Assembly (NCBI GenBank): GCA_904373265.1
Contig: CAJFEE010000005.1
Coordinates: forward strand, 62,001 to 126,000
Direction: 5' to 3'
Origin: Candidatus Harrysmithiimonas galli
GTDB taxonomy: Bacteria > Bacillota > Bacilli > CAJFEE01
Length of the DNA stretch: 64,000 bases
The notes under the pieces were generated by a model. That model saw only the letters and a program-made list of their open reading frames with translations. It did no database searches and was not told the DNA's origin. Within the stretch, counting starts at the first letter, position 1. Each line of letters begins with the position of its first letter. The position numbers were made by a program, and so were the translations under genes. Positions 9,011 through 18,426 of this stretch are shown here, piece after piece.

Positions 9011-9736
9011 TTATAACAATACTTTGCTCAAAAATGCTTTGGCACGTTCATTTTGTGGATGTTCAAAAAAAACATTGGGCACATTTTCTTCCATAATAAT
9101 ACCTTCATCCATAAAAATCACTCGATCTGCAACTTCTCTTGCAAATCCCATCTCATGTGTGACAATCATCATTGTCATACCCTCTTCAGCAAGATTTTTC
9201 ATAACAGCCAATACTTCACCAACCATTTCAGGATCTAGTGCCGAGGTTGGCTCATCAAACAACATAACCTTCGGTTCCATTGCAAGTGCACGCGCAATTG
9301 CTACACGTTGCTTTTGACCCCCAGACAGACTGCTTGGATATACATCTTTTTTCTCTGCCAATCCAACCTTTTCTAAAAGTGCAATCGCTTTGGATTCAGC
9401 TTCTTTTTTGGATTGTTTCAACACTTGAATTGGTGCCAATGTAATATTGTCAATAACTGTACGATGTGGAAACAGATGAAAATGCTGAAACACCATACCG
9501 ACTTTTTTTCGAAGTTCATTTAGCTCTTTACTTTTAGGTGAAACAGTAATTCCACATACCTCAATTTCACCTTGATGAAAATGCTCTAATGCATTAACAC
9601 AACGTAACAAGGTCGATTTACCAGATCCTGATGGTCCAATGACAACAACAACTTCTTGTGGATGAACATGTAGATTGATCCCTTTTAGCACTTCATTTTT
9701 TCCAAATTTCTTATGGATGTTTTTGATCTTAATCAT
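9011..9736 (-). CDS. Polar amino-acid ABC transporter, ATP-binding protein
   Basis: 241 aa. Walker [10 protein letters not shown] (about 34-42), signature [15 protein letters not shown], Walker [16 protein letters not shown] and a switch His in MIVTHEMGF are all intact. Its size and the [12 protein letters not shown]-loop region are typical of GlnQ/ArtP-type ATPases. It energises the importer formed with the permease upstream, whose stop codon overlaps this start by 8 bases. Last gene of a three-gene operon (binding protein, permease, ATPase). Confidence 0.95.
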   Translation of the reverse strand: MIKIKNIHKKFGKNEVLKGINLHVHPQEVVVVIGPSGSGKSTLLRCVNALEHFHQGEIEVCGITVSPKSKELNELRKKVGMVFQHFHLFPHRTVIDNITLAPIQVLKQSKKEAESKAIALLEKVGLAEKKDVYPSSLSGGQKQRVAIARALAMEPKVMLFDEPTSALDPEMVGEVLAVMKNLAEEGMTMMIVTHEMGFAREVADRVIFMDEGIIMEENVPNVFFEHPQNERAKAFLSKVLL

Positions 9737-10388
9737 CTATTTTCAACCTCTTTTCCACCTTATCCACAATTACCGTAAGCGTCATACAGATAACAAAATA
9801 GATAAATGCAGCAGAAAGTAAACCCTCCCAAGGTCTCGAATAATGCCCCATCGGTGCGCGACCATAATATAACAATTCGTGTGCAGCAATAACCGATGCT
9901 AAAGACGAATCTTTAATTAAGGTAATAAATTCATTTCCCAATGGTGGAATCATACGCTTAATAGCTTGTGGCAAAACAACAAAGCGCATAGCCTGAATTT
10001 GGTTCATCCCAAGAGACCGTGCCGCTTCTGTTTGTCCTCGATCAATGGATTGAATACCAGCACGGAAAATTTCTGCCATATAGGCACCAGAGTTTAAAGT
10101 TAGCGTCACAATCGCAGAAATTACCGCATTGGGTGTACTCATAATTAAAGGCATAACCCCAAAATGAATAAGCAACAATTGTACGAGCATTGGCGTACAT
10201 CGAAAAAAATTTACGTACAAAGAGAATGGGAAACGAAGCCAGCCATTTTTAATCATACGCCCGAAAGCTATAAGCAGTCCCCAAATTGATCCGAAAATTA
10301 CGCCAAGCAAGGAAATCAGCAATGTCAACTTCATTCCATCTATAAATAGCGGCAAATATTCTATAACAATATCCCAACGAAAATCCAT
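9729..10388 (-). CDS. Polar amino-acid ABC transporter, permease
   Basis: 219 aa with about five membrane helices of the HisM/GlnP family. The coupling EAA loop reads [20 protein letters not shown] (about 121-140), which contacts the ATPase. A single permease gene implies a homodimeric channel. It lies 42 bases after the binding-protein gene and overlaps the ATPase gene. The substrate cannot be told from the sequence; glutamine, arginine, cystine or similar are possible. Confidence 0.93.
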   Translation of the reverse strand: MDFRWDIVIEYLPLFIDGMKLTLLISLLGVIFGSIWGLLIAFGRMIKNGWLRFPFSLYVNFFRCTPMLVQLLLIHFGVMPLIMSTPNAVISAIVTLTLNSGAYMAEIFRAGIQSIDRGQTEAARSLGMNQIQAMRFVVLPQAIKRMIPPLGNEFITLIKDSSLASVIAAHELLYYGRAPMGHYSRPWEGLLSAAFIYFVICMTLTVIVDKVEKRLKIDD

Positions 10389-10430
10389 GTGTTGCCTCCT
10401 TTATAAGCCCTGGTGCTCATTATACGATTA

Positions 10431-11264
10431 TTATTCATTCATATAATCTAAATTTGGCTCTTCTCCAACCCATGCCTGATAAATTTCTGCATATTTTCCA
10501 TTATCAACAATGGTTTTTAAAGCATTGTTGATCATTTCTTGATGCGGACTGTTTTTTTGCAAACAAACCCCATAGTATTCTGCTTCAAAATTTGTTCTAT
10601 CCTCAACAACTTTTAAATTATCATTGGGATTGTTTTTAATATGGTAGTATGCAACCAATTCATCACAGATCACGACATCCACTTCATTATTTTTCAAACC
10701 TAAAATGGCCAACGGATTGTCCTCATAACGTTTGATATTTTTGGCATTTTCTCCGAAGATGGCTTCAGCAGCAAATTGGCTAGTTGAGCCAGATAACACA
10801 CCGATGTTCATATCCGCAGTTAAATCAGTAGCAGAAGTAATCGTAGAATCCTTCGGTACCAAAATGACAACATAGTTTTCAAAATATGGTTTTGAGAAAG
10901 TATAGCTTTCTTCACGCTTTGGTGTAATGGTTACAGAAGACATAACACCATCAACAGACTGATTGTCAAGCTCAATAAATTGTGCTTCCCAACCCATGTC
11001 TTTAATATTCACGTTAAATCCACCAGCTTCTGCCATTGCATTTAATAGATCTATTTCAAAACCAACAATTTCACCTTTGTCCAAATATTCAAAAGGTGCG
11101 TATCCAGGATTTGTATTGAAAGTAAGTGTAACCGTTTCCTTCTGGGAATCGTTACCCTCATTTCCGTTATTGCTTTGTACTGAGCCATCGTTTGAATTAC
11201 TACATCCAACAAAAATAAACAATGCGGCAAAAATGCTTAATAGCCCTATCATTTGCTTTTTCAT
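10431..11264 (-). CDS. Amino-acid ABC transporter substrate-binding lipoprotein
   Basis: 277 aa. A lipoprotein signal ends at FVGC with Cys21, followed by an Asn/Ser/Gly-rich tether. The mature part is a family 3 solute-binding domain: PGYAPFEYLDKGEIVGFEID near its start, then GVMSSVTITPKREESYTFS and GVLSGSTSQFAAEA. It delivers a polar amino acid to the permease downstream. First gene of the operon. Confidence 0.93.
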   Translation of the reverse strand: MKKQMIGLLSIFAALFIFVGCSNSNDGSVQSNNGNEGNDSQKETVTLTFNTNPGYAPFEYLDKGEIVGFEIDLLNAMAEAGGFNVNIKDMGWEAQFIELDNQSVDGVMSSVTITPKREESYTFSKPYFENYVVILVPKDSTITSATDLTADMNIGVLSGSTSQFAAEAIFGENAKNIKRYEDNPLAILGLKNNEVDVVICDELVAYYHIKNNPNDNLKVVEDRTNFEAEYYGVCLQKNSPHQEMINNALKTIVDNGKYAEIYQAWVGEEPNLDYMNE

Positions 11265-11303
11265 CTTTTTCTCTCCTATTCTAAAATAAAATGATACCTA
11301 GTG

Positions 11304-11332
11304 ATTATAATCCAATTTCTAGAAATCTACAA
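11304..11332 (-). promoter_or_regulatory. Probable promoter of the amino-acid ABC operon
   Basis: On the minus strand TTGTAG (11327-11332) and a perfect TATAAT (11304-11309) are separated by 17 bases, 40 bases upstream of the binding-protein start. Confidence 0.5.
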
Positions 11333-11811
11333 GTCTTATTCTTCACAAAAATGGATATTTATACATTTTTACAACTGAAAATCCATTAAAATGCATGTAG
11401 TTTCTATTGAAATAAAGATTTGTAATGTATATTTCTAAGTATAATTTTAAGGATGATGGAAATTGTATGGAAACCAAACCCTTTAAAAACGAAAAAACTA
11501 TGTTTTCATGTGCCACATTCCATTTTACAGTCTAAAAGAAAATTATCATCAATTTTAATAATTAATAAAATATTTAATTTATATTATTATGTTTTATTTT
11601 AGAACTTTATAGTTTAAAATGATATTTATATTTCATTATAATATAAAAACTAAGAAAAAACTATGTAATATTTCATACTTCTCTCTCCTATTATATTTTT
11701 ATTATCTACTCCATAAATTTACTTTAACACAAATTCAAATGTAAAGTAATCACCACACGGATTTTATCCTTATGAAATCACATGATCGTTAAAAAGAATA
11801 TGCATTTCCAA
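11333..11811. other. AT-rich intergenic region
   Basis: Between the radical SAM gene (end) and the ABC operon promoter. Very AT-rich; no gene, tRNA or clear terminator seen. Confidence 0.5.
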
Positions 11812-12924
11812 TTATGGCATCGTTCCAGTACACTTTGGAATATACTTACAAAAAGGCTCCTTCGCAAACAGATTGCCTTCAATTCCGTATGCACGAGCAT
11901 GACAACCAGAACATACATTCATATATTCACAAATACCACATTTGCCTTCCAAGTTTGTATGGTCACGCAATTTTAAAAACAAGTCAGATTCATACCAAAT
12001 TTTTTTCAGTGAGGTTTTAAGTACATTTCCAGCTACAACTGGTACATAGCCACATGGTTGAATATTTCCTTTATGTAAAATAAAATGAACACCGGTACCT
12101 ACCAAACATCCTTTGGTCATTGTGGTCATGCCATGCGTTTTAGGCGTGATGGTTTCACCATATTCCCGCGCTTTTTGACGCATAATGCGATAATAATGTG
12201 GCGCACAGGTTGCTCGAATTTCAAATTTTTCTTCACGTGAACGATCGTAAAACCATGCAAGCACTTCCTCATATTTATCCGCATTTAGCATATTGTTTTC
12301 TGCAATTTGAATGCCACATCCCACTGGAACAAGCATAAACAAGTGCAAAGCATCAACATTCATTCGCTTGCATAATGCAATCAATTCCTCAATATATGTT
12401 ACATTATGTATTGTAATGGTCATATTAAATTGTACTTCTAGTCCCTCTGCTTTTACACAGCGTGCACCATTTAAAGCTGCATCAAACGCGCCATTCAGTC
12501 CGCGGAATTGGTCATGAATATTCGCATTTGGACCATCAACACTGATGGCAACTCGACGAATTCCAACTTCCTTAATCCGCTTGGCACACTCCTCATTAAT
12601 TAAAGTTCCATTTGAAGCCATTGCTGTAATAATATCTTTGTCGTGTGCATATTGTGCAATTTCAAAGAAATTTGGGCGATACAAAGGCTCTCCACCTATC
12701 AAAATTAAAATCGGACTAACAAAATCCACAATTTGATCAATAACTTCAAAAGCTTGCTCTGTAGTTAATTCATCTGGACTTCTTTCAAGTTTTGCTGTAG
12801 TACGGCAATGGATACAGTTCAAATTACATCCTTGTGTCAATTCCCAGAACATAATGCGTGGTGTCCCATTTTTTCCCATCAAATTTCCTAGTGGCTGTCT
12901 TCTTGCTGCATATGTATGCATCAT
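11812..12924 (-). CDS. Radical SAM/SPASM protein, AhbD/NirJ-like
   Basis: 370 aa. The radical SAM cluster motif CNLNCIHC (Cys33, 37, 40) continues as RTTAKLERSPDELTT, like the HCRAxA...ELT stretch of AhbD/NirJ heme-pathway enzymes. LIGGEPLYRP follows. A C-terminal SPASM domain has CGICEYMNVCSGC plus further cysteines for a second [4Fe-4S] cluster, and RATCAPHYYRIMRQKA is another AhbD-like block. AhbD turns iron-coproporphyrin III into heme b by oxidative decarboxylation. That role would fit the cytochrome b subunit (HyaC) in this window but is inferred. No other heme genes are adjacent. A peptide-modifying SPASM enzyme remains possible. Two tandem ATGs (12924, 12921) could start translation. 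Confidence 0.8.
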   Translation of the reverse strand: MMHTYAARRQPLGNLMGKNGTPRIMFWELTQGCNLNCIHCRTTAKLERSPDELTTEQAFEVIDQIVDFVSPILILIGGEPLYRPNFFEIAQYAHDKDIITAMASNGTLINEECAKRIKEVGIRRVAISVDGPNANIHDQFRGLNGAFDAALNGARCVKAEGLEVQFNMTITIHNVTYIEELIALCKRMNVDALHLFMLVPVGCGIQIAENNMLNADKYEEVLAWFYDRSREEKFEIRATCAPHYYRIMRQKAREYGETITPKTHGMTTMTKGCLVGTGVHFILHKGNIQPCGYVPVVAGNVLKTSLKKIWYESDLFLKLRDHTNLEGKCGICEYMNVCSGCHARAYGIEGNLFAKEPFCKYIPKCTGTMP

Positions 12925-13121
12925 CCTTCATCCAAATCCAATACAAAACCAGCTCTTCACAAATTATATGGTAAATTTTATCTTTTTTTGATGATAACTT
13001 TTACATTCGCGTGAACAAATTTTGAACAATATAAAGGATTTTTGATTCTTTTTAAAGCCAAACAAAGCTTTTCATATTATAATAGAGAAGTAGGAAAAAG
13101 ATAAATGGAGAGGAACAATCT

Positions 13122-13907
13122 ATGAAGAAACTTCTACTAAAAGCAATTATACTTTCAGCAGTGACTTCATCTGTTGTTTTAACTGGCATCTATACCGTAA
13201 TAGACAAAAGTCCAATTTTACATATATTGGCTGATACGACAAATACAGGTGAGCAGGTTGCTTTTTCTGATTTATATCATAATTTTCGAAAAGCAAAGCA
13301 TACTGTTCAATTAGATGTCCCAACCATCAAACAATTTCCCGAGCTGCCACGTGGCTGTGAAGTGACAGCGTTGGCAATGCTATTAAATGCACAAGGATAT
13401 CAGACAACAAAAATGGAGCTCGCCAAAAAAATTCGGAAAGATCCAACTCCCTACCAAGAAAAAAACGGAAGCATTTATTTTGGAAATCCGCACAATGGTT
13501 TTGTTGGTAGCATTTATAACCGCAGCAAACCTGGGCTCGGTGTATATGTAGAGCCAATTATTGACTTGGCCTATGAATATGCCGGAACCAATGTAATCAA
13601 TTTAACTAAGCAAAAAGAGCTAGAGCTTATGTTTGCATTATCTGAAGGCACACCCGTTTGGATTATTACCAATACGACATACAAAAAGCTTCCAGCATCT
13701 GCCTTTGAAACTTGGGAAACACCGCAAGGAAAAATCAAAATTACATATAAAGAACATTCGGTTGTAATTACCGGCTATGATAACGACTATTATTATTTCA
13801 ACGATCCACTGGATGGAAAGCAAAAAAAAGCAGCGAAAGATTCTTTCATTGAGGCATGGGAACAGATGGGTGCTCAAGCCATTACCATCTTACCAAAAAA
13901 CTCATAG
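13122..13907 (+). CDS. Exported C39-like peptidase family protein
   Basis: 261 aa, one of the few plus-strand genes; ATG preceded by GGAGAGG. An N-terminal membrane/signal segment covers about residues 5-27. The domain then begins LDVPTIKQFPELPRGCEVTA, with the presumed nucleophile Cys79, His212 in EHSVVITGYD and Asp228 in FNDPL, the triad order of the C39_2/papain-like family. It is likely anchored or secreted and may act on peptides or the cell wall, but no substrate is known. It is divergently arranged to the radical SAM gene; a TATAAT (13078-13083) lies upstream without a good -35 box. Confidence 0.85.
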   Translation: MKKLLLKAIILSAVTSSVVLTGIYTVIDKSPILHILADTTNTGEQVAFSDLYHNFRKAKHTVQLDVPTIKQFPELPRGCEVTALAMLLNAQGYQTTKMELAKKIRKDPTPYQEKNGSIYFGNPHNGFVGSIYNRSKPGLGVYVEPIIDLAYEYAGTNVINLTKQKELELMFALSEGTPVWIITNTTYKKLPASAFETWETPQGKIKITYKEHSVVITGYDNDYYYFNDPLDGKQKKAAKDSFIEAWEQMGAQAITILPKNS

Positions 13908-14844
13908 TGAACATCAAAAGAGATAGAACAAAAACATAAAAAATAAAGAATGGGTTATTTCTTTACCGTTTATCCATCGGTTCCTCTACGACCACTGTCT
14001 TACTTTATAGGATACAAAGCTAAGAGCTCGAACATCCTAAAATATGTAATTTCAAACAAAATATGTTTACAATTATGTCGTTCAAGGTTCTTATAAAGAC
14101 AACCCATTTCTGCAATTATTTTTTAAAAATTATTTTATACAGTTCCTTGTGGTTTATTTCTTTTCATGAGTAGCAAATCAAATATAAAATGCTCATAAAC
14201 ACCATTACCCGTCCAAACCAGTAATTTCTCTGTAAACTTGTATATTATCGATTCAAACTTTAAAGGATTTCCAAAACCAATTCCTTTTTGTATCACTTTG
14301 CTTGCAGAATTCAAATGAAATAGGAAAAGTAAGAACAGAACCACCATCACAAAATCATCTATAAAATGTTTTACCTTGCTTTTAATAATCTCAACCTACA
14401 TTTAGAGCCATACCATTTCATCTGAGAGGCTTCCTTAAAGTATGGATGACACAAAATACCACAATATAGCGGTCTGAATCATGTTTTAAGACAAAAAAGG
14501 CGATATGTTTCCCTTCTTTTAGGGATTACATATCGCCTTTTTTGTAGAGGCTTCTAAAGGAGACAAGCCCCCATTTGGCACACGATTTTGTAAAGCAAAG
14601 TGTAGCATGTTATACACTTGTTGGCATTGCTATAAAAATGCCTTTACTGTAAAAGAGAAAAAAAGCTATGCTTGTAAAGAGCATAAAGCTGCAAGCATAG
14701 GACTGGTTCGTCAACATACAAGGATATGTATATGAAAATCCACGTTTAGCTCGTCCTTGTGGGCAAAATGGAGCTATTGACAAAAGTCTAACCTGAAAGC
14801 TTGCTGATATAATAAAATAAAAGAAAATACGAAGGGATGGGGCT
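13908..14844. other. Long intergenic stretch with remnant-like sequence
   Basis: No intact gene. A minus-strand frame (14135-14350) has no ribosome binding site and no recognised domain. A plus-strand stretch at about 14565-14735 reads Cys-rich (CxxxC...CxxC) without a start and may be a transposase fragment, but I cannot assign it. A strong hairpin lies at 14493-14543. Confidence 0.5.
14493..14543. terminator. Perfect long hairpin, bidirectional-terminator-like
   Basis: AAAAAAGGCGATATGT (14493-14508) is the exact complement of ACATATCGCCTTTTTT (14528-14543), 16 bp, and the loop holds a further CCCT/AGGG stem. Both arms end in A/T runs, so it can terminate in either direction. No intact gene ends close to it; the nearest plus-strand stop is about 590 bases upstream. 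Confidence 0.7.
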
Positions 14845-15084
14845 ATGATGGTACAAACTCAGCATAAAACGAATGAAATTCCATCTGATCACAGTTTAAG
14901 GAATGCATACCAGAAAACCATTTGTTTGGCAAAATAGATCAACTGATGATTTCTTTTTCATGTATCAGGAATTATCCGACTGCTACTGTCTAAATAACAG
15001 ACGTTCTTTTATTGACCCGAAATTGTATTGATAAAATACCTGCTGATCGAATTTCTCTATTCTATCACATTTTCAAGAGTGTAG
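14845..15084 (+). pseudogene. IS1182-family transposase remnant (5' part)
   Basis: An ATG at 14845/14848 follows GGGATGGGG. The conceptual product is broken by stops and frameshifts, yet pieces line up with the IS1182 N-terminus. These are HLFGKIDQ (family: HLVRKID), then in a second frame FFFMYQELSDCYCLNNRRSF followed by IDPKLY (family: F-Y-L-Y-NGRPSIDPV), then KYLLIEFLYSI (family: LFKxLLIQYLYGI). The rest of the element is missing or unrecognisable before asnB. Assignment by eye, not by search. Confidence 0.6.
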
Positions 15085-15213
15085 AAATAACCTGCTTTCC
15101 AACTGGATTTCTTATTTTTCAGATTACATACAAGCAAGCAAAAAAAGTCCACACTTAAAACAGTTCATCGATGGACAATCGCTTGAAAATTGCATGACCG
15201 TTAAATAACCTGC

Positions 15214-17112
15214 TTAACCAACCACAATTTCCTTCTTTTTTTTCTGTAAACTCTCAAGCGGATAAACATTTTCTATATAAATTTGATGCCATAGCATAAA
15301 TATTAGCACAGTCCAAATTTTGCGGCTGTTATCTGTTTTATTGGCAACATGATCTGCCAATAAATCCAGTACATAATGTTTATTGATTAAATAATCAACT
15401 TGACTTTCATGAATCAATTGTACAACCCAGTCATGTAGCTCATTTTTTAGCCAATGACGAATCGGAACCGGAAATCCAAGCTTTTTTCGATCCAGTACAT
15501 GATCTGGAACAATGCCGCGTACAGCTTCTCGTAAAATTGCTTTTGTTGTTCCGCCAGTAATTTTATATTGGGTTGGAATTTTTGTTGCCACACGAAAAAC
15601 TTCCTTATCCAAAAAAGGCACACGGAGCTCCAACGAATTTGCCATCGTCATTTTATCGGCTTTCACTAGGATATCACCACGTAGCCATGTGTACATATCA
15701 ATAAACTGCATTTTCGCCACATCATCATAATCTTTAATTTGCTCATATAAAGACTGTGTGATGCTTGTATATGGCCATTTATCATTATAAAGCTGAATAA
15801 ACTGCTGTTTTTCTTCCTCAGTAAAAATTTTTGCATTGCCATAATATCTTTGTTCAATTGGAGTTGCTACACGCTCCAAATAGCTTTTTCCTTTCACGCC
15901 TTGTGGAATCAATGTACTTGCACCTTTTAATACAGCCTTAAATGGTTTAGGCAAAAGGCTAAATGGTTGAAGTGAAAAAGGTTCATGATAAATATTATAG
16001 CCACCAAATAATTCATCAGCACCTTCACCAGAAAGGACAACGGTTACATATTGGGCAGCTTTTTGTGCAACAAAATATAATGGAATGGCTGCTGGATCTG
16101 CCATCGGATCATCCATATGCCAAATAATTTTGGGAAGTTCAGCAGCAAACTGCTCTGGTGTAACCCACACATCTATATTCTCAATACCTAGCTTTTCTGC
16201 TGTTTCCTTGGCTACATCTACCTCGCTGAATCCTTCCTGCTCGAATCCTACACTAAAAGTTTTGATTCCAGGATGATATTCCTTTGCAATAGATGCAATA
16301 ATGGATGAATCAATTCCACCAGACAAAAAAGAACCCACAGGCACATCACTTCGCATGTGAACTTTAACTGAATCATACAATACCTCACGAATTTCTTGAA
16401 TCAGCGCTTGTTTCTCTATATTTACTGGCTGAAACTTCGGTCTCCAATAAGTTTGGATTTGCATATCTTTACCATGCTCTTTTGTAAAATAATGACCTGG
16501 TTCCAATTTGAAAATATTTTGACTCATTGTTGCAGGTTCAGGTACATACTGATAAGTAAAATAATGCTGAATACTTTCTGAATCTACTTGTTCCTTTTCA
16601 AGTGCAAAAACAATACTTTTCTTTTCTGAAGCAAAATACAGACCTTCCTCGTTTGCACAGTAAAAAAACGGCTTGATACCAAAATAATCTCTTGCCCCAA
16701 AAACCTTTTTCGTTTCTTTATCCCAAATTACAAAGGAAAACATTCCACGTAAATCTTTTACAGCTTCTTCCTTTTTCTTAGCATATAGCGCAAGAATCAC
16801 CTCTGTATCTGACTCTGTTTGAAATGTCATACCTTCTGCAATTAACTCAGCACGTAATTCAACATAATTATAAATTTCCCCATTAAAAATAATAATATAA
16901 CGGTCTTTTTCATACATCAGTGGCTGATGACCAGATTCCAAATCGATAATACTTAAGCGACGAAAACCCATTTGAATCCATTCGTCTGCATAGAAACCTT
17001 CATCATCTGGACCACGATGAAAAATCAAATCATTCATATATTGAAACCGTGTATTTTCTTCTTCGGTTGGTATATGCTTTTCCTTATGCAAAAAGCCAAT
17101 AAATCCACACAT
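15214..17112 (-). CDS. asnB: Asparagine synthetase (glutamine-hydrolysing)
   Basis: 632 aa. After removal of Met1, Cys2 (MCGFIGF) is the N-terminal nucleophile of the glutaminase domain, which hydrolyses glutamine. The C-terminal synthetase domain carries the ATP pyrophosphatase loop SGGIDSS and makes asparagine from aspartate and ATP. Length matches the AsnB family. ATG with AAGGAG upstream. It stands alone, 300 bases upstream (in transcription) of no related gene. Because some AsnB homologues amidate cell-wall or peptide substrates instead, the exact acceptor is likely but not proven to be aspartate. Confidence 0.93.
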   Translation of the reverse strand: MCGFIGFLHKEKHIPTEEENTRFQYMNDLIFHRGPDDEGFYADEWIQMGFRRLSIIDLESGHQPLMYEKDRYIIIFNGEIYNYVELRAELIAEGMTFQTESDTEVILALYAKKKEEAVKDLRGMFSFVIWDKETKKVFGARDYFGIKPFFYCANEEGLYFASEKKSIVFALEKEQVDSESIQHYFTYQYVPEPATMSQNIFKLEPGHYFTKEHGKDMQIQTYWRPKFQPVNIEKQALIQEIREVLYDSVKVHMRSDVPVGSFLSGGIDSSIIASIAKEYHPGIKTFSVGFEQEGFSEVDVAKETAEKLGIENIDVWVTPEQFAAELPKIIWHMDDPMADPAAIPLYFVAQKAAQYVTVVLSGEGADELFGGYNIYHEPFSLQPFSLLPKPFKAVLKGASTLIPQGVKGKSYLERVATPIEQRYYGNAKIFTEEEKQQFIQLYNDKWPYTSITQSLYEQIKDYDDVAKMQFIDMYTWLRGDILVKADKMTMANSLELRVPFLDKEVFRVATKIPTQYKITGGTTKAILREAVRGIVPDHVLDRKKLGFPVPIRHWLKNELHDWVVQLIHESQVDYLINKHYVLDLLADHVANKTDNSRKIWTVLIFMLWHQIYIENVYPLESLQKKKKEIVVG

Positions 17113-17331
17113 AGTCTTTCTCCTTTATTTCTGATTTCCTCTGACAAATTTATATTTTACCATAAATCCAAAGTCGATGTACGAATGTTATTGAAAAATT
17201 CATCATGGGTCTAACTGATTGCAAAAGAATCAAATTCCTGTTCGTTTTTGATCATAGTCAGATAAAAAGCACATATAATCATCACACGAAAAATACAATC
17301 AAGTTGGAAATGTTTTTTTGTATAAAAAACA

Positions 17332-17376
17332 CAAAAAAGTGCTGGCAGAAAATGAGGATGATCCTCTCACCAACAC
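17332..17376 (-). terminator. Terminator of the hyp operon
   Basis: On the minus strand GTGTTGG (17370-17376) and CCAGCAC (17339-17345) form the base of a long stem, with one mismatch. An inner GAGGAT/ATCCTC stem lies within it, and the structure is followed by TTTTTTGTGTTTTTT. It lies about 45 bases after hypE. Confidence 0.7.
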
Positions 17377-17420
17377 GAAAAATTATAAAACCAAAAGACC
17401 CCGTTTTCATTCATTACACG

Positions 17421-18422
17421 CTAGCAAATTCGCGGCAGAAGCATCCCTGATAAACGACTCAAACGCCGCGAGCTTCCAAATACAGTTTTTAAAAGTAGCC
17501 TACCCTGCTCGGTATGAATGACTTCTCCGATTTTGCTTGCATGTTGTCCAAGTGGATGTGACTTCATAATTTCCAATGCTTTTTCGCATTGCTCTTGTGG
17601 GACAACAAAAATGCATTTTCCTTCATTAGCCAAATACATCGGTTCATAGCCTAAAAGCTCACAAGAACCATGTACACGATCATCAACCGGAATTTGCTCC
17701 TCGTCCAGTTCCATTGTAATCGAGAAATCTTCGCAAATTTCAACAAGTGTAGTTGCCAAACCGCCACGTGTTGCATCTCGCATTATTCGAATTGTAATTC
17801 CTGCTTCTTGTAATGTTTGAATGAAACCAAATAAAGAAGCACAATCACTTTGTACATCATTCATCAACCCCAGTTCACCACGTGCCGTTAAAATGGCAAT
17901 GCCATGATCACCGACATTTCCGTTGACAAGTACACAATCTCCAACTTGAAAATCATATTTCAATTCATTTTCTTTCTCAATTAAACCAATGCCTGTTGTA
18001 TTAATATATAAACCATCACATTTTCCACGCTCAACAACCTTTGTATCTCCAGCAACAATTTTCACTTGATTTTTCTGTGCTTCTTCAACCATTGATGTAA
18101 CAATTTTTTCCAAATCAGAAATTAAAAAACCTTCTTCTAAAATAAAACCACAAGTTAAATAAAGCGGCTTTGCCCCACTAACTGCAATGTCATTAACCGT
18201 TCCTGCAACTGCCAGCTTTCCGATATTACCTCCTGGAAAGAAAATAGGATTCACCACAAAACTGTCAGTAGACATCGCAATTTTCTCAGTTGGCAAGGTT
18301 AAAATCGCAGCATCCAAAGTTGCTTCTTTATGGTGTGCAAACTGCTCAACAAACAAATCCTGAATCAGTTGATGTGCTTGCTCACCGCCATCACCATGCG
18401 CCATGGTAATTCTCTTTGCCAT
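17421..18422 (-). CDS. hypE: Hydrogenase maturation protein HypE
   Basis: 333 aa from the ATG at 18422 (GGAGGT 8 bases upstream; the in-frame TTG at 18425 is less likely). It is a PurM/SelD-like fold protein ending in PRIC. The C-terminal cysteine receives a carbamoyl group from HypF and dehydrates it to thiocyanate, the source of the cyanide ligands of the NiFe site. It binds ATP (MAHGDGG near the start) and passes CN to the HypC-HypD complex. Last gene of hypABFCDE, four bases after hypD. Confidence 0.97.
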   Translation of the reverse strand: MAKRITMAHGDGGEQAHQLIQDLFVEQFAHHKEATLDAAILTLPTEKIAMSTDSFVVNPIFFPGGNIGKLAVAGTVNDIAVSGAKPLYLTCGFILEEGFLISDLEKIVTSMVEEAQKNQVKIVAGDTKVVERGKCDGLYINTTGIGLIEKENELKYDFQVGDCVLVNGNVGDHGIAILTARGELGLMNDVQSDCASLFGFIQTLQEAGITIRIMRDATRGGLATTLVEICEDFSITMELDEEQIPVDDRVHGSCELLGYEPMYLANEGKCIFVVPQEQCEKALEIMKSHPLGQHASKIGEVIHTEQGRLLLKTVFGSSRRLSRLSGMLLPRIC

Positions 18423-18426
18423 CAAA

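Noticed and set aside
14135-14350. Minus-strand 71-codon open frame with a hydrophobic start
   Set aside because: No ribosome binding site, no recognisable family, and it lies in a remnant-rich gap.
14565-14735. Plus-strand cysteine-rich reading (CxxxC...CxxC) that could be a transposase zinc finger
   Set aside because: No start codon, and I could not align it to a specific transposase family by eye.
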